Shown piece after piece: positions 51,847 to 62,570 of a stretch of DNA of 64,000 nucleotides. Origin of the DNA: Lateolabrax maculatus (taxonomy: Eukaryota; Chordata; Actinopteri; Acropomatiformes; Lateolabracidae); the NCBI GenBank assembly GCA_031216445.1, contig CM062202.1, forward strand, positions 13,512,501 to 13,576,500, given 5' to 3'. How positions within the stretch are numbered: position 1 is the first letter of the stretch; every line of letters begins with the position of its first letter. Position numbers and translations under genes: made by a program. Below the pieces are notes generated by a model. The model was given only the letters and a program-made list of their open reading frames with translations, had not been told where the DNA came from and searched no databases.

Positions 51847-52173
51847 TGTCATGACCTGCCTTGGTTTCCCTCTTGTTACACATTGTGTTACACACCAGAC
51901 TGACAACAAAGGAAACACAGGAACATATATACACAGACAACTAATCACAGGCACAAGATCAGGTGAAACTAATCAGGGCAAAGTAGACGATCACAAAGGT
52001 GGGAAACACACAAGTGCAGAAAAGTGAAGGTAAATAGGGAAGACTATTTCAAAATCAAACAGGAAACAAGGAATGAATCACAAGACAACGAATAGAAACA
52101 GAACATGGAAAACTTAGAAAGTCAACCGCAGAAACAATGTTAAACAAGAGGGGAACCAAGGCAGGTCATGACA
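51847..52173. mobile_element. 327-bp element with about 30-bp inverted ends and target duplication
   Basis: The left end starts TGTCATGACCTGCCTTGGTT and the right end is its reverse complement. About 31 of the first 32 bases pair, extending through CCTCTTGTT. The element is flanked by an exact CCTAT on both sides (51842-51846 and 52174-52178). The interior is A-rich with many ACA and GAAAC words and has no coding capacity. This is a textbook non-autonomous DNA element; the superfamily is not certain. Confidence 0.8.
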
Positions 52174-53343
52174 CCTATCCTTTAACACACCCATGTGCAG
52201 CTCACTTACTCCCACATTACTGTATCTTGTAAAACAGTCTTTGTCATTGACCTCTCTCTGTAAAACACTGCAGGTTATTGTTGCTATTCAGCACGTCTGT
52301 TTAATCCAATTATGAGCATGATTAGATAAATTGAATCCATATGCAGATTCTAGGCGGAGAGCTAAGCAGACAGAGAGAGTCGATCAGTAGACACTTTATT
52401 CTCATTCTTATCACAGCGGAACAGGAGGCTTTGGGTTCTGCTGTCCAGTGACGCAGCGAGAAAGAGGCAAAGCCGCCCAATCGTGTTTCAGAGTGAACAC
52501 CACCACCACCCCCCCGTGCGCAGCTACAGGTGGAACAAAGTGGTTGCTATGCAACAGGGTACTGTAATGGTTGATGTTCACCAAGTTCTCAAATGTTCCC
52601 AGTTTCAGTGTAACCACTATTGTTGTGGCTCTCTCTGTGAGGCAAATCAATCACCAGTCAAACAGCTACCAGACAAATAGGTGTATCCAGCTGTGGCGTC
52701 GACAAAACAATTTCACTTCTATTCCAGTTCTCAAAATACAACACCACCACACCACTGCTTACTGTATGCTTCTCTTGAGAGATGAATGAAACACAACCCA
52801 CTGTAGGGACTTACGTTAACACAAGTAGTCTCTTTAATAAGCTCATGGTTAAACAAAGCTTTGTGAGCTAATGTATTTTTTGCCTAAGCACACAAACTTA
52901 TGGGTTAAAACACCCATTAAAATTCCTATCTGCACCAATAAAGAAAACAGAGCTTTATTTTCTTTTTGTTTAGTTTATTTCTTTAAATGGAGAGTGTGAG
53001 CACAAAAAAAACCACCAAGACTTGTTAATCATTGTTATCTGATGTCATGTTGCCAAAGTACGTTACTTTTAGCTGAATTCATGGGCTGAGTGCAGGGATA
53101 GAGCAACAACAAAGTGGTACATAATGCTGTCTTTTTTTATGATGTACTGCAGCCTGAGCACACCAGTTTGACAGTTGCATTATTTGAAAAATAGCACAAT
53201 AAGGGTGGCTCCAAAATACATCACTGCAGGGCTCTTTAAATCTTCCTACAACATCAACTAAATGACAAAACAAGACATAAATAAACAGACAGCCGGACAG
53301 AGGGTTGGTTCTCTAAAAGACAGGTTGTAAATACGTGTACTTT

Positions 53344-53344
<1 letters not shown>

Positions 53345-53408
<64 letters not shown>
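53345..53408. repeat. long pure GT microsatellite
   Basis: Thirty-two uninterrupted GT units, the longest pure dinucleotide run in the window, about 1.1 kb before exon G. Confidence 0.95.
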
Positions 53409-53410
<2 letters not shown>

Positions 53411-53653
53411 CTGTGTCTAGTGAGAGGAAAACTGCTTTTGTTTCTTATCCACTCTCTCCTGGCTATAACACATTAGGAAGCCCCTGTCTGTTCCTGATTT
53501 TATTGCCTGGCTCTGCCTTCAGATCCACAAATCTCAGTTTTCATTGAAGGCAGTGAACCTGATGTGAACTATGACCTCCAGAGGACATATGGGATGCTTC
53601 CACCATTCCTCCTGACTGTAAAATCTTTAGTTAGGTTCTGTAAAGCAATCACA

Positions 53654-54160
53654 TTAAAGCTGCAGTAGGTAAGATTGAGAAGAGACTGGACTTTGCTTGA
53701 GAATTCAAAAAAGTACAACTTCTGGGTCCCTCCTCCTCCATCTCCGCGGTGCTTCACTTCAGTTTTGTGTTTTTTCAGCTGTGGAACATATGCTAACCTG
53801 CTAGAATGTTAACTAACGCTTGTCACATTTGTGGTCTGATAAACTGTAAATTCATCAGATTCTGTGTTTGACTCGAACTGTTAACTCCTAGTCCTTCAGA
53901 ATTAATGTTGTGAACTATACTCCACATATCCAGACATGTTGTTTGTTTCTCAGCCATTGTGTTTGCAAAGCTCCTGAAGCTCTGTGATGAAGACATTGAG
54001 TTTGACTGAGTGAGAGCGTGCACAGAGGAGGGGGGCTGAGCAGCATGTGCACGAGCTCTGATATTTTTTCGTTCAGATGCCACAGTCTAAGATATCCTGA
54101 CTTTTAGTATAGTATTAGTATAGGTCAAGCCCCAAATAACCTCCTACATTTCCCCTAATG
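53654..54160. mobile_element. possible decayed fish DNA element (AAAGCTGCAGTAGGTAAG family)
   Basis: The segment starts ATTAAAGCTGCAGTAGGTAA, which I recognise as the end of a dispersed fish repeat. Near 54135-54160 a degenerate inverted counterpart (ACCTCCTACATTTCCCCTAA) may be the other end. The right boundary is weak. Confidence 0.4.
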
Positions 54161-54315
54161 CAACTCAATAGCGTATTTCATTAGACCCTTCCTGTCTGGT
54201 AAATGTCTTTCAAACACCACACTGCCAGTTTGTAACGCAAGCTTTCTGCTAAAAAGAGAGTTAAAAACAGTAATCTATCAGACTTTGAAAGTTCCCTCCA
54301 CAGCCACAGAAGACT

Positions 54316-54386
54316 TTATATATATATGTGTGTATATATGTATATATGTGTATATATATGTATATATATATATAGAGAGAGAGAGA
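54316..54386. repeat. TATATG/TA repeat followed by GA units
   Basis: TA-rich repeat with interspersed TG, then AGAGAGAGAGAGA. It ends about 125 bp before exon G. Confidence 0.9.
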
Positions 54387-54510
54387 TAAATAGGACTCTC
54401 TGTGACAAGTAAACTGAATTTACTGTACAATATGTCATTATTTTGTCTGTGCTTCTCCTTGTCAGTTTGAGATGAACTGTCTCCAATGATAAACCATGTG
54501 TGTTTTACAG

Positions 54511-54714
54511 GAGAATCCATATGTCATGCTGCGGCCAAACCACCAAAAACTGGAGGGAAATGACCGCTATGAAGGCTTCTGTGTGGACATGCTGAAAGAG
54601 CTGGCAGATATTCTCAAGTTCAAGTATCGTATCCGGCTGGTGGGGGACGGACTCTACGGTGTCCCCGGAGCCAATGGGACGTGGACCGGCATGGTCGGGG
54701 AGCTCATCTCGAGG
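54511..54714 (+). CDS. grik4: grik4 exon G (ligand-binding domain, segment S1, first part)
   Basis: This 204-nt exon encodes 68 residues, from ENPYVMLRPNHQKLEGNDRY to TWTGMVGELISR (local 254-321). It forms the first part of S1 in the glutamate-binding clamshell. The leading Glu (local 254) matches GluA2 Glu402, and the Tyr of GNDRYEGFCVDM (local 273) matches Tyr450, which stacks over the bound glutamate. One sequon, NGT, is present. The acceptor is TGTGTTTTACAG at 54510 and the donor is AGG|GTACGT at 54715. It is phase 0 at both ends. Retention of the next intron would add about 28 codons before a stop near 54799. Confidence 0.98.
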
Positions 54715-56074
54715 GTACGTAAATATAAACTCATGCACAGATTGACAAACAAGCCCTGCAACGTAAATTATCATATTTATCACATCATATACATTTAAGT
54801 ATGTCCAAAGCGTGTCCTAGAGGCACTCACACTCCACACAAACACAGCAGTGAATCACCCAGCTCTCCCATAGTTCACAGCTAGCAGCTTTCCTTCATGT
54901 CATACACTCTTTTTTTTCTTCATACAGCAGTTGGCCTTTTCGGCTTAAGCATTGTATTTTTCAAAACAGTCACGGCTTGTTGGTGGCTTGTTCCCTGTCA
55001 GCTCCTTTCCTTAAGCCTTCTGAACTGACCTTAACAGACTTTTCTCCTGAATCAGTCTATGTTGTTGCTGTTAAATCTCTTAGTGAGGTCTTACACTCTT
55101 CCAGCGCTGCTATATGTAGCGGTTAACAGGCGGATAAGGTCATATAAGGGAGCTGAGGGGAGAAGAGGGTAAGGAAAACTAGTGAAACAGCCGTGGAAAA
55201 AAGTGAGCAGGAAGGCTGGGGTGAGGAAGAGAAAAAGAGGAATGAAGCAGAGAAGGATTTAGCCGATCCTAAGAGGTGATCCGTCTTAATTCTTTGGGCT
55301 AATGGAGGGCAAAGCCATTAAGTATGCAAAGCAAGGAGTGCCTGCTCTTGTTATTGTCACAGGCTGCCACCGCCCTCGTCCCCTTCAGTCGCCTGCGGAA
55401 GGCTGACCTTCTGAAGGGCCATGGGTGAAGTCAAAATCAGCTGGAGCTGTGTGTGGCAAGGCGGGGGGCGGGGGGAGGCAGACAGAAAAGTTGAGACGCG
55501 CTTGAGAGGGATTTGTCATGGGATGGGGCACATCTGGAGGGATGTTCCACAGTGGACAGAAAGGCTTGAGCTTGTTTGGCTAAAGGCTTAGAAAAAGAAA
55601 GGGGAAAGATGGTAGAGTTAAAAAGATTGCAAAAGAAAACAAAGGACCAGCCACGGTTGCGAGTTTAATGGATAAGTTGAAAGGATATAAAATACACACT
55701 TGGTAGCAGCAAAGAAAGGACAGCCTGAGGTTACTCCGGACAACAGATACCTGTGTCCCTGCCAGTACCATTCAGACTGAACAATATTTCACTGTATGGG
55801 GGTGATTAGTTTGACAAGTGTCAGACAGCCTGAGCTAACAATGAGACCTGCCAGGAGGAACCCAGACCAAAGTCCGAGTACAGTATGTCCCGATTCCTTA
55901 ATCCACAGTGCTGCAGTTAGAGAGCAGAGGCCCACAGAATCTCCATACACTAAACTCCTAAAGTCAAATGCTGCATCCTAGTGGGTAATGTTTAATTCAT
56001 CCCTCACACTCACAAGTTTTATGATGTCCTTTTTTTACCGGGTTAGCATGATATGATTGAATGCAAGGGGAAAC

Positions 56075-56116
56075 CGGTATGATGCAATGTTGGACAGCCA
56101 ACATTGCATTGTGTTG
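56075..56116 (+). other. near-perfect hairpin in intron 7
   Basis: ATGCAATGTTGG (56082-56093), loop ACAG, then CCAACATTGCAT (56098-56109): twelve perfect pairs. In RNA the stem can lengthen by about seven more pairs, mostly G-U, giving up to 19 pairs over about 42 nt. Confidence 0.85.
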
Positions 56117-56344
56117 TTTTTTTTCTCAGTTATACTAGAAGGCATTACAGCAGGCATGCAAGGGAATCCAGCAGTCAATATTAATATTCTATCGTGACAT
56201 AAATATTTCAGTGGCTGTTACGACGTACGTGTGTGTGTTCATTTTTCAAAGGATCTGGGACTTTCTTTGTTGGAATTGCCTGGATGGTTGCTCCCTGTGT
56301 GTGGCTTCGTTCAGAGCAGGCAATCAGACTTTCAAACGAGAGGG

Positions 56345-56361
56345 AAAAAAAAAAAAAAAAA
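56345..56361. repeat. A17 homopolymer
   Basis: An uninterrupted run of 17 A in intron 7. Confidence 0.95.
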
Positions 56362-56952
56362 GACGTGGCAGAGTCTGGGCACTGATGATGATGGAGGGTC
56401 AAAGCCTGAGGATAGGGCAGCAGGAGACATTAGGCGTCAGTGTGGAGTGCCGGCTGGGGCGAGGTCAAAGAAGTGGACATTTTAAATGTAATGCACTAAT
56501 TGAAGCACATACAGTGCAGGACTGGGGCTTTTAGGTGAAGCTCTAAATGCCTCCTGGTGGTGTTTCAAACTTGTTCTAAAGGCTAGAATAATTATGGAAG
56601 GAAAACTTCCATTTTAACATCATGTCAGCATTAAAGTTGTAGCAAAAAACACTGTCATGTATGTCAGATGCCCATCTCCCGGTCTCCCTTTCTTGGAGAT
56701 ACAGTGTGTCGTGGATTTTGAGTGGCATCTGCAGTGCTGCTGCGGCAGAGCTTCTTTCTCCTCACTCTCATCCTCCCATTCCTCTCCGTCTCCCCAATCC
56801 TCTTAGTTCTCCTGCAGCAGACAAAGAGCAATGCGTTGCTGCTTTCCCTCTTTGCTCCACAGGGAGATGAAAAAAACCCCTTGCAGTTGCACTTTGCTGG
56901 CCTGTATTATTAGTAGGGAGCCATCCAGTATTCAGCGCACATTGACCATTTC

Positions 56953-56958
<6 letters not shown>

Positions 56959-57013
<55 letters not shown>
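56959..57013. repeat. long TG microsatellite
   Basis: About 27 TG units, 400 bp before exon H. Confidence 0.95.
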
Positions 57014-57015
<2 letters not shown>

Positions 57016-57123
57016 CTAAGCGTGTGTTTTACCAGCCGCTGCTTTGTTAAGTGATTTGTCTTGACAGTGTTCCTTTGGCCGGCCACAATGGTTACCCTGA
57101 TCTCTCCTGTGCCCTACACACTC

Positions 57124-57156
57124 GTACACGCACGCACACGCACACACACACACACA
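57124..57156. repeat. CA/CG microsatellite
   Basis: ACACGCACGCACACG followed by pure CA, in opposite sense to the TG tract at 56959-57013. Confidence 0.9.
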
Positions 57157-57411
57157 GTGTCAGTGCTGGATTATCCCCACCACAGATAGCACTATTGCCA
57201 GACAAAGAGGCTATGCGATACAAAAGCGTATTATTAGGGAATTAGCATCTAGTAGCCCACTTCTTATGTCATCCCTGTCTTCTTTTCAAGCGCTTAAATC
57301 ATTGGTTATGTCATAAACGTATGTTACGTCCTCATGTTCACTATGCCTTTCGGTGTATGTCTCTGACTGTGTGTTTACATGATGTGCCTGTACTCGCCCT
57401 CTGTGTTTCAG

Positions 57412-57525
57412 AAAGCCGACCTGGCAGTCGCAGGCCTCACCATCACAGCAGAGCGTGAAAAAATTATTGACTTCTCCAAGCCGTTCATGACCCTCGGCAT
57501 CAGCATCATGTATCGCGTCCACCTG
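57412..57525 (+). CDS. grik4: grik4 exon H (ligand-binding domain, segment S1, second part; last exon in window)
   Basis: This 114-nt exon encodes 38 residues, KADLAVAGLTITAEREKIID followed by FSKPFMTLGISIMYRVHL (local 322-359). It supplies the Thr (local 331) and Arg (local 336) equivalent to GluA2 Thr480 and Arg485; the Arg binds the ligand alpha-carboxyl. At the GluA2 Pro478 position it has Gly (local 329), as mammalian GluK4 does from memory. DFSKPFMTLGISI is near-invariant across the family. The acceptor is CTCTGTGTTTCAG at 57411 and the donor is CTG|GTGAGT at 57526. The next coding block should start GRKPGYFSF and lead into membrane helix M1; it was not found before 64000. Confidence 0.98.
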
Positions 57526-59053
57526 GTGAGTTACCTTCCATCAGCCCCCCACACACTCCAACTCTGCTACCACAGCAGGCTGTCAGCCTTGTCTAATGGC
57601 TGGAAAAGACCTTCTCCGCCTTTTGGGAGAGAATCTATCTTTCTTCGTTTGTCTAAATCCTTAAACAAACTCTCCCCCTTTGCACCTTATCGGCTCCTAT
57701 ACCTCTCAGCTACTCCTTTTCCCCTGCATCTGTGTGTTTTTAAGGCTATACTCTCCTCTCCCCTCTTTCCTCCTCTCCGCCAACCCTTAGTGTCACTTTC
57801 TTGCTTCTTCTTTATCATCCCAACATCCTCTCCTTTCTGTCCCACAACTTTTTAATAGTGTCCAGTTCTTTTCACTTTTCCTGTGTTCGCCCATTTCCTC
57901 CTTCTGTTGCTGTGGCCCCCCCATCCTGCCAGCACCAGATGGCATGTTTTACTGTGTGAACTTCCTGATGAATGTAGCAGTTTCACAGTTGTTTTCTGCT
58001 TGCCCTCTGATTGGGTTTGGCCATCTTATTCACACGAGCAACGCCCTCCACGCTCCACAGGGAGCAAGCCCCAGCAAGAAACAGAGAAACAACAGCAGTG
58101 CAGGTGGAAATGAGCCAGTGTTTGCAGTCCATGGCCTATTAATCACAAGTCCTCCCCCAAAACCCAAGGTGACACAGTGGGGCCCTTATGGCACTGGCCA
58201 CCGTCCGCACTGAGGTGTTATGGCACGTGCGCTGCCTGACATTAGTGTAGTATCCCAGAGGGGGCGTTCTCACTTCTTGCTGCTGTCTCCCCTTCTCGTA
58301 AACCTCCCTCCTTCTCACCTTCCTATAGTCGGCGCACAGCGCTAATAGGCGTAGCTGTGAGAGACTCAATTGAGCGCCAACTGTTGGGGAGAATCAATCG
58401 ATGCTCGCAGCAGGTGCTGTGTTAAATGGGCTTCTGGGTAGCGTATCACCTCTGAAGTGGGAGGCAAGCAGGCGGGTGGCAGCATGAGGATATGAAACGG
58501 ATGTCCCTCAGGGCTGGCACACAGAGTCACAGAGTTGAATTAGCACAGACTTGACCCAGTTGACGCAAAATTTCTGGGTAAGAGGTCAATGAAGAAAGTT
58601 ATTATTAAGATAAAGCACTGGTGTATGGAGTTTTATGAAAAGAGGGAAAAGAGAAATGTACAAGATAAGAGGAAAGGTGAAGACCGGTGTCCCTTGTCTT
58701 TGTCTCTCTCTCCCCCACCATCATTTCCTCATGCTCTCTTTACTCTCCCATTGCCCCTTGGCATTTTCTCAGATCTGACTCAGGGCGGTTCCTCTGCATT
58801 GCTCTAAAATTCAATATTTGAATTTCTGTGACTGCACTTGTTTAGTTCTAATCCACTGACTATTGATCTGAGGCACAGTGATTTCTACACGGGGGTTTGC
58901 TGCTTATTTCAAACTTTAAATGAAAATTTCAGTCTGATCAATAAGAATGGCAAATGCAATAAAATAAAGGCGCTTGGTGGGTATTAATTACCCTCAGACT
59001 ATCGTCCATTTAATCTCCATCTCTCTTCTTTGTCAGTATGTATGTATTGTATA

Positions 59054-59054
<1 letters not shown>

Positions 59055-59088
<34 letters not shown>
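59055..59088. repeat. CTGT tetranucleotide microsatellite
   Basis: About eight CTGT units. Confidence 0.95.
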
Positions 59089-59091
<3 letters not shown>

Positions 59092-59519
59092 ACAAAAAAA
59101 GATGCACAATAAAAGAGTTGAGAGGGTTTTTACTCTAGGACTATCTCAAACTGTTTCCTGAATATCACTGCCTTTAAGCACATTTCAGGCCGTAAGGAGC
59201 TAAAACAAGATAAATGAATGTCGAGGTTTCAATAGTGCAGTCATCTTCAAATCACAACGCTTATCAACCCATCGCATCATTTTGTGTCAGTGTTTTACAA
59301 TACACAAACAGATGGGGGATCAGATTCTCTGAAGAAATCACTTTTGCCTTTTACACTCATTCTGTTATATTATTTCAGGGGCACCACATTGAAATAAAAG
59401 GTGTAGGGAGAAATCTGCTTCAGAAACAGCTTGCAGCTTGTATGCAGAAGATGAGCTGTACTTCTCTAGTTTCTCAAGCTGTCTTCCTGACTATTTTGTG
59501 GCTGTTTGGGAATTTGCGG

Positions 59520-59890
59520 ATGTGCCTTAAACCTGCATTCTCTCTAATGGCCATCAGGGGGCGACTCTGCTGGCTGCAAAAAGAAGTCAGATTGTACAGA
59601 AGTCAATTAGAAAATGACCCTCCTTCTCACTTGATTTATTACCTCAGTAAACATTCTTCGAATAAGTTTATGGCCTCAGTCGCTAGTATCAAGTCTTCTT
59701 CGGTACAGCATGATGTTGGTTTTGTAAATTATGATCCTGTTTAGAGTTAAATAGACAAAGTATGCCTGAGGACTACCGTGTGATTCACAAGCCGCTACCA
59801 TGGCGACCGCCAATCAGGATAGAGGGAGCGCTACCCGCTCGACCAAATTAACATCACTTCTGGATCCACAAAACCAAGATGGCACATACA
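59520..59890 (+). repeat. dispersed repeat (GGCCATCAGGGGGCGACT family)
   Basis: It carries GGCCATCAGGGGGCGACTCT, then GCAAAAAGAAGTCAGATTGT, ATTTATTACCTCAGTAAACA and CCATGGCGACCGCCAATCAG. I recognise this order from a repeat spread through percomorph fish genomes. The exact ends are not determined. A 176-codon open frame (59214-59744) runs into it and is not a gene. Confidence 0.55.
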
Positions 59891-60171
59891 TGTGTTTCGA
59901 GGCCATTTAATACATGGGATTTGCTTTTACACACAAATAAAAGTGTGCACCTTCACCTCAGCAGCCACTACAATATGTGAATTGGACGCCAGATTTATAA
60001 ACCCAGACATAACCTAGAGCTACTGCTCACCGCTTCTCATAAAAACCACCCCTCCAATTACACTCATCATCTATTCAACAAAAAGGCATATTCTGTAACC
60101 TAATATCCCAACGCGCTGAAGTACTTTTACATTTAAAGATTTCCTTTATTTTTAGAACTGTGCGACAAAAT

Positions 60172-60173
<2 letters not shown>

Positions 60174-60221
<48 letters not shown>
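60174..60221. repeat. TG microsatellite
   Basis: Twenty-four GT units in intron 8. Confidence 0.95.
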
Positions 60222-60227
<6 letters not shown>

Positions 60228-60999
60228 AAAAGAGAGCGGTACTTAATTAGACATAGGAGTTAATTAGGGGTGTGTGGAAGCTGTGTCAGATTCAGCAGCT
60301 GCCCTGAGGGTAGAGCGCGGCATACAGAGCTTTATTGACTCTCTGGCCACCCACGACCTCAGACAAAATTACACAGTCACAAACACATGTATCCCTGCGC
60401 ATATAGACACACACACCCACATAGTTTCACACACGTGTATACACACTTAACAGTACAAGGGACACTCATTCTAATGCATAGTCACACGTGTACAAAACAC
60501 ACACATAAAGCCTGACAACCTGGCGAACCCTAGAGGCAGCAGGATGTTGTTATGAATATGACCCTGTGACCTCTGCCAAATCAACTGCTCTCCACAGACT
60601 GCCCCTGCGGCTATCTCAACAACCGTAACAGCTGACAGGGCCTTCTCTGACACAATTAGAAAAAGCACACACTATCAAAGAGCCCAGAAAGAAGACAGAA
60701 GGTGGGGAGACACGTGGAGGGAGAGGAAGGAAGACAACATAAAAGAGAATGAGCAAGAATTTGGTAGAAAGAAAAGGAGTAGGGGTGGGGAGAAGATGGA
60801 GAAATGAGAGCAGAGAAGCAAGAGAATGAGAGTTGAAATGACAATCGGAAGTCTCCTTCAGTGAGTCAGTATCCAGGCAGGCAGCCTCAGGGGGCAACAG
60901 TGTGTTATGAATACCAAGAGGCAGGATGACTAGGTGAAATCCTTGACTGGATAACCTCACCAGCTCCTTCAGCCACCCTGGCATGCAGGCAATCCCGAA

Positions 61000-61018
61000 G
61001 GGGGGGGGGGGGGGGGGG
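61000..61018. repeat. G19 homopolymer
   Basis: An uninterrupted run of 19 G on the + strand. The length may be uncertain for sequencing reasons. Confidence 0.9.
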
Positions 61019-62024
61019 ACAACAGTGGGATGTTGAGAGAGAACAAGGGCAGTGCAAGGTAAACTGAATGAGCTTGCGTGTTAAGAGGAAGAAGGGACAT
61101 ACACATACTATAATGGGCAGCAATTCCTCGCTATTCTATTTGTTTTAATGCACTCATAAAAACAGGTTGTAAAGGAGGTTTCCCCCTCTGTACCACGTCT
61201 GCATTCTCTTCCGTCCTTTGATTTGCCTTATGCCCTCTTATCTTCATAAAGTGAAGATAAACCTCACCTCACAACCCCATAAAATTATTCCCCTGCCTCT
61301 AAACAAAATAATTTAAACATGGCAGCAAATGTGTGAAGAGTTTGGGCGATCTGTAGCTATAATGCATCATCATATACTCACATTTAGTGTTTGTTCTACT
61401 CTGAAATCCGTTCATTGCAGTAGGTTTACTTTTAACATCTAATTCATGCACCAAGGCAACTACTACTAGTTGGTTAGGTCATTATGTGATAGTTTTGGAG
61501 TCTTCCAAGTCTCTTCCAAGTGTATATCTCCCTTTTAAGCAGAAACTACCACATTAGCCATGGTTGCTGTGTTTTCCCCAGCCAGAAGTCAACTACCTGC
61601 CGTCTGTGTTCAGCACTGGTGCTCCCTGTGCACTGGGTAGCCCAAGCACGTACTGTATTTGCCCTGCTGCGGATGACTGACAGCATAGACAGCTGCTGAC
61701 AAGCTTTGAAACACAAGCACACACACAAACACACAGCTACTGACAGTCCGTCTTTCACACAACGACTCGCCTTCCAAAATGAAGAGGGAGCAGACCACCT
61801 ATATGAGCCCACTGTTCAAACAATCATCTTAGGCCATATGGATGGACTGGGAGGCACCTGTGGGTTCTTTTATTTGCTCTCTCAAGTCAGTTTATCACTG
61901 ATTTATTAATTGCCAAATGCACTCTATATTTCTGTTCATAAGTTATTTATAACTCTGCTAACATCAGTGACAGTGAGCCCTAAATTGCAGAGATGAATCA
62001 GAGGTAAACCCCTGTGAAGAACAG

Positions 62025-62570
62025 ATGCACAGTTTCATAATTTCCTTACATCAAAGGAAACAGGAATCAGTCAGCCTGTCCTATGGGCCACCTCCCCTCA
62101 AACAAGGACTCAGTAGTACACATACTGTGAGTAAGCTGTGGCAAAGCGAATTTATAACAGCATTACAGATATTTTTGGCTGCAAAACAAGCTATAAACAT
62201 AACATTGGCACATTATCACCTATATAAAGCTATTATGGCTAATGTGTTAGGAGCTTGTTGCCCACTATATTTACATATCCAGCAGACAAGAAGCAACATT
62301 AGAATTAATTTCAGTTCTATTCCCCGCGACCTGATGAATGTGGAGTCCAATAATCACGTTCCTTTTAGCTCTGATGCTTCATTCTGTTCTTGTGTTTCAC
62401 TAATTTCTGATGATTTTTTTGGCATTTTTACTGCTCTATTGAGAAAGAATCAAATGAGCCGCTGGGAAAAGGACTCAGCATTAATGGTATGCAGCTTTCT
62501 AAAAAAAATTAAAACATTACATTATGGCATCACAATAACCATGATTACGGTCTTTGTTGTCACAACATGA
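62025..62570 (+). other. long open stretch of unknown nature in intron 8
   Basis: A 181-codon open frame (182 with its stop) lies in AT-rich sequence without any simple repeat to explain it. Translation shows no domain or membrane pattern I recognise. No splice sites frame it convincingly, and it is not grik4 sequence. The underlying DNA, for example 62230-62310, looks like the slowly changing non-coding DNA found in introns of neural genes. Its openness may be a by-product. Confidence 0.25.

Larger units (their letters stand above)
45756..54510 (+). other. grik4: grik4 intron 6 of the window (8755 bp)
   Basis: This intron is the richest in mobile-element-like sequence. Candidates lie at 50801-51168, 51847-52173 and 53654-54160, with long TG repeats at 49259-49313 and 53345-53408, a T19 run at 49662-49680 and a TATATG repeat at 54316-54375, about 130 bp before exon G. 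No gene was recognised. Confidence 0.88.
54715..57411 (+). other. grik4: grik4 intron 7 of the window (2697 bp)
   Basis: This intron separates the two S1-coding exons. It contains a near-perfect hairpin (56075-56116), an A17 run (56345-56361), a TG repeat (56959-57013) and a CA repeat (57124-57156). The TG and CA tracts are about 110 bp apart in opposite sense, so the transcript could pair between them. Confidence 0.9.
948..57525 (+). other. grik4: grik4-like kainate receptor subunit gene, internal part (8 exons)
   Basis: Eight exons in one orientation and one continuous reading frame encode 359 residues of a kainate receptor subunit, a glutamate-gated cation channel of synaptic membranes. 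GluK4 and GluK5 are high-affinity subunits that need GluK1-3 partners to form channels. GluK4 is preferred over GluK5 because of VTDTLFNTTL (exon F), EGNDRYEGFCVDMLKELA and VGDGLYGVPGANGTWTG (exon G), AGLTITAERE (exon H) and VELDGLTGHIEFNSKGQ (exon E), which fit GluK4 better from memory. ENPYVMLRPN at the start of S1 is slightly GluK5-like, so a fish paralogue of mixed character is not excluded. Intron sizes are 3215, 19922, 3539, 992, 16379, 8755 and 2697 bp, plus at least 6475 bp after the last exon. Internal introns are phase 0. The gene is cut by the window at both ends. No stop, frameshift or missing splice site was seen, so it looks functional. Confidence 0.95.

Noticed and set aside
59214..59744. 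176-codon open frame
   Set aside because: It runs into a dispersed repeat (59520-59890) and has no recognisable protein features.
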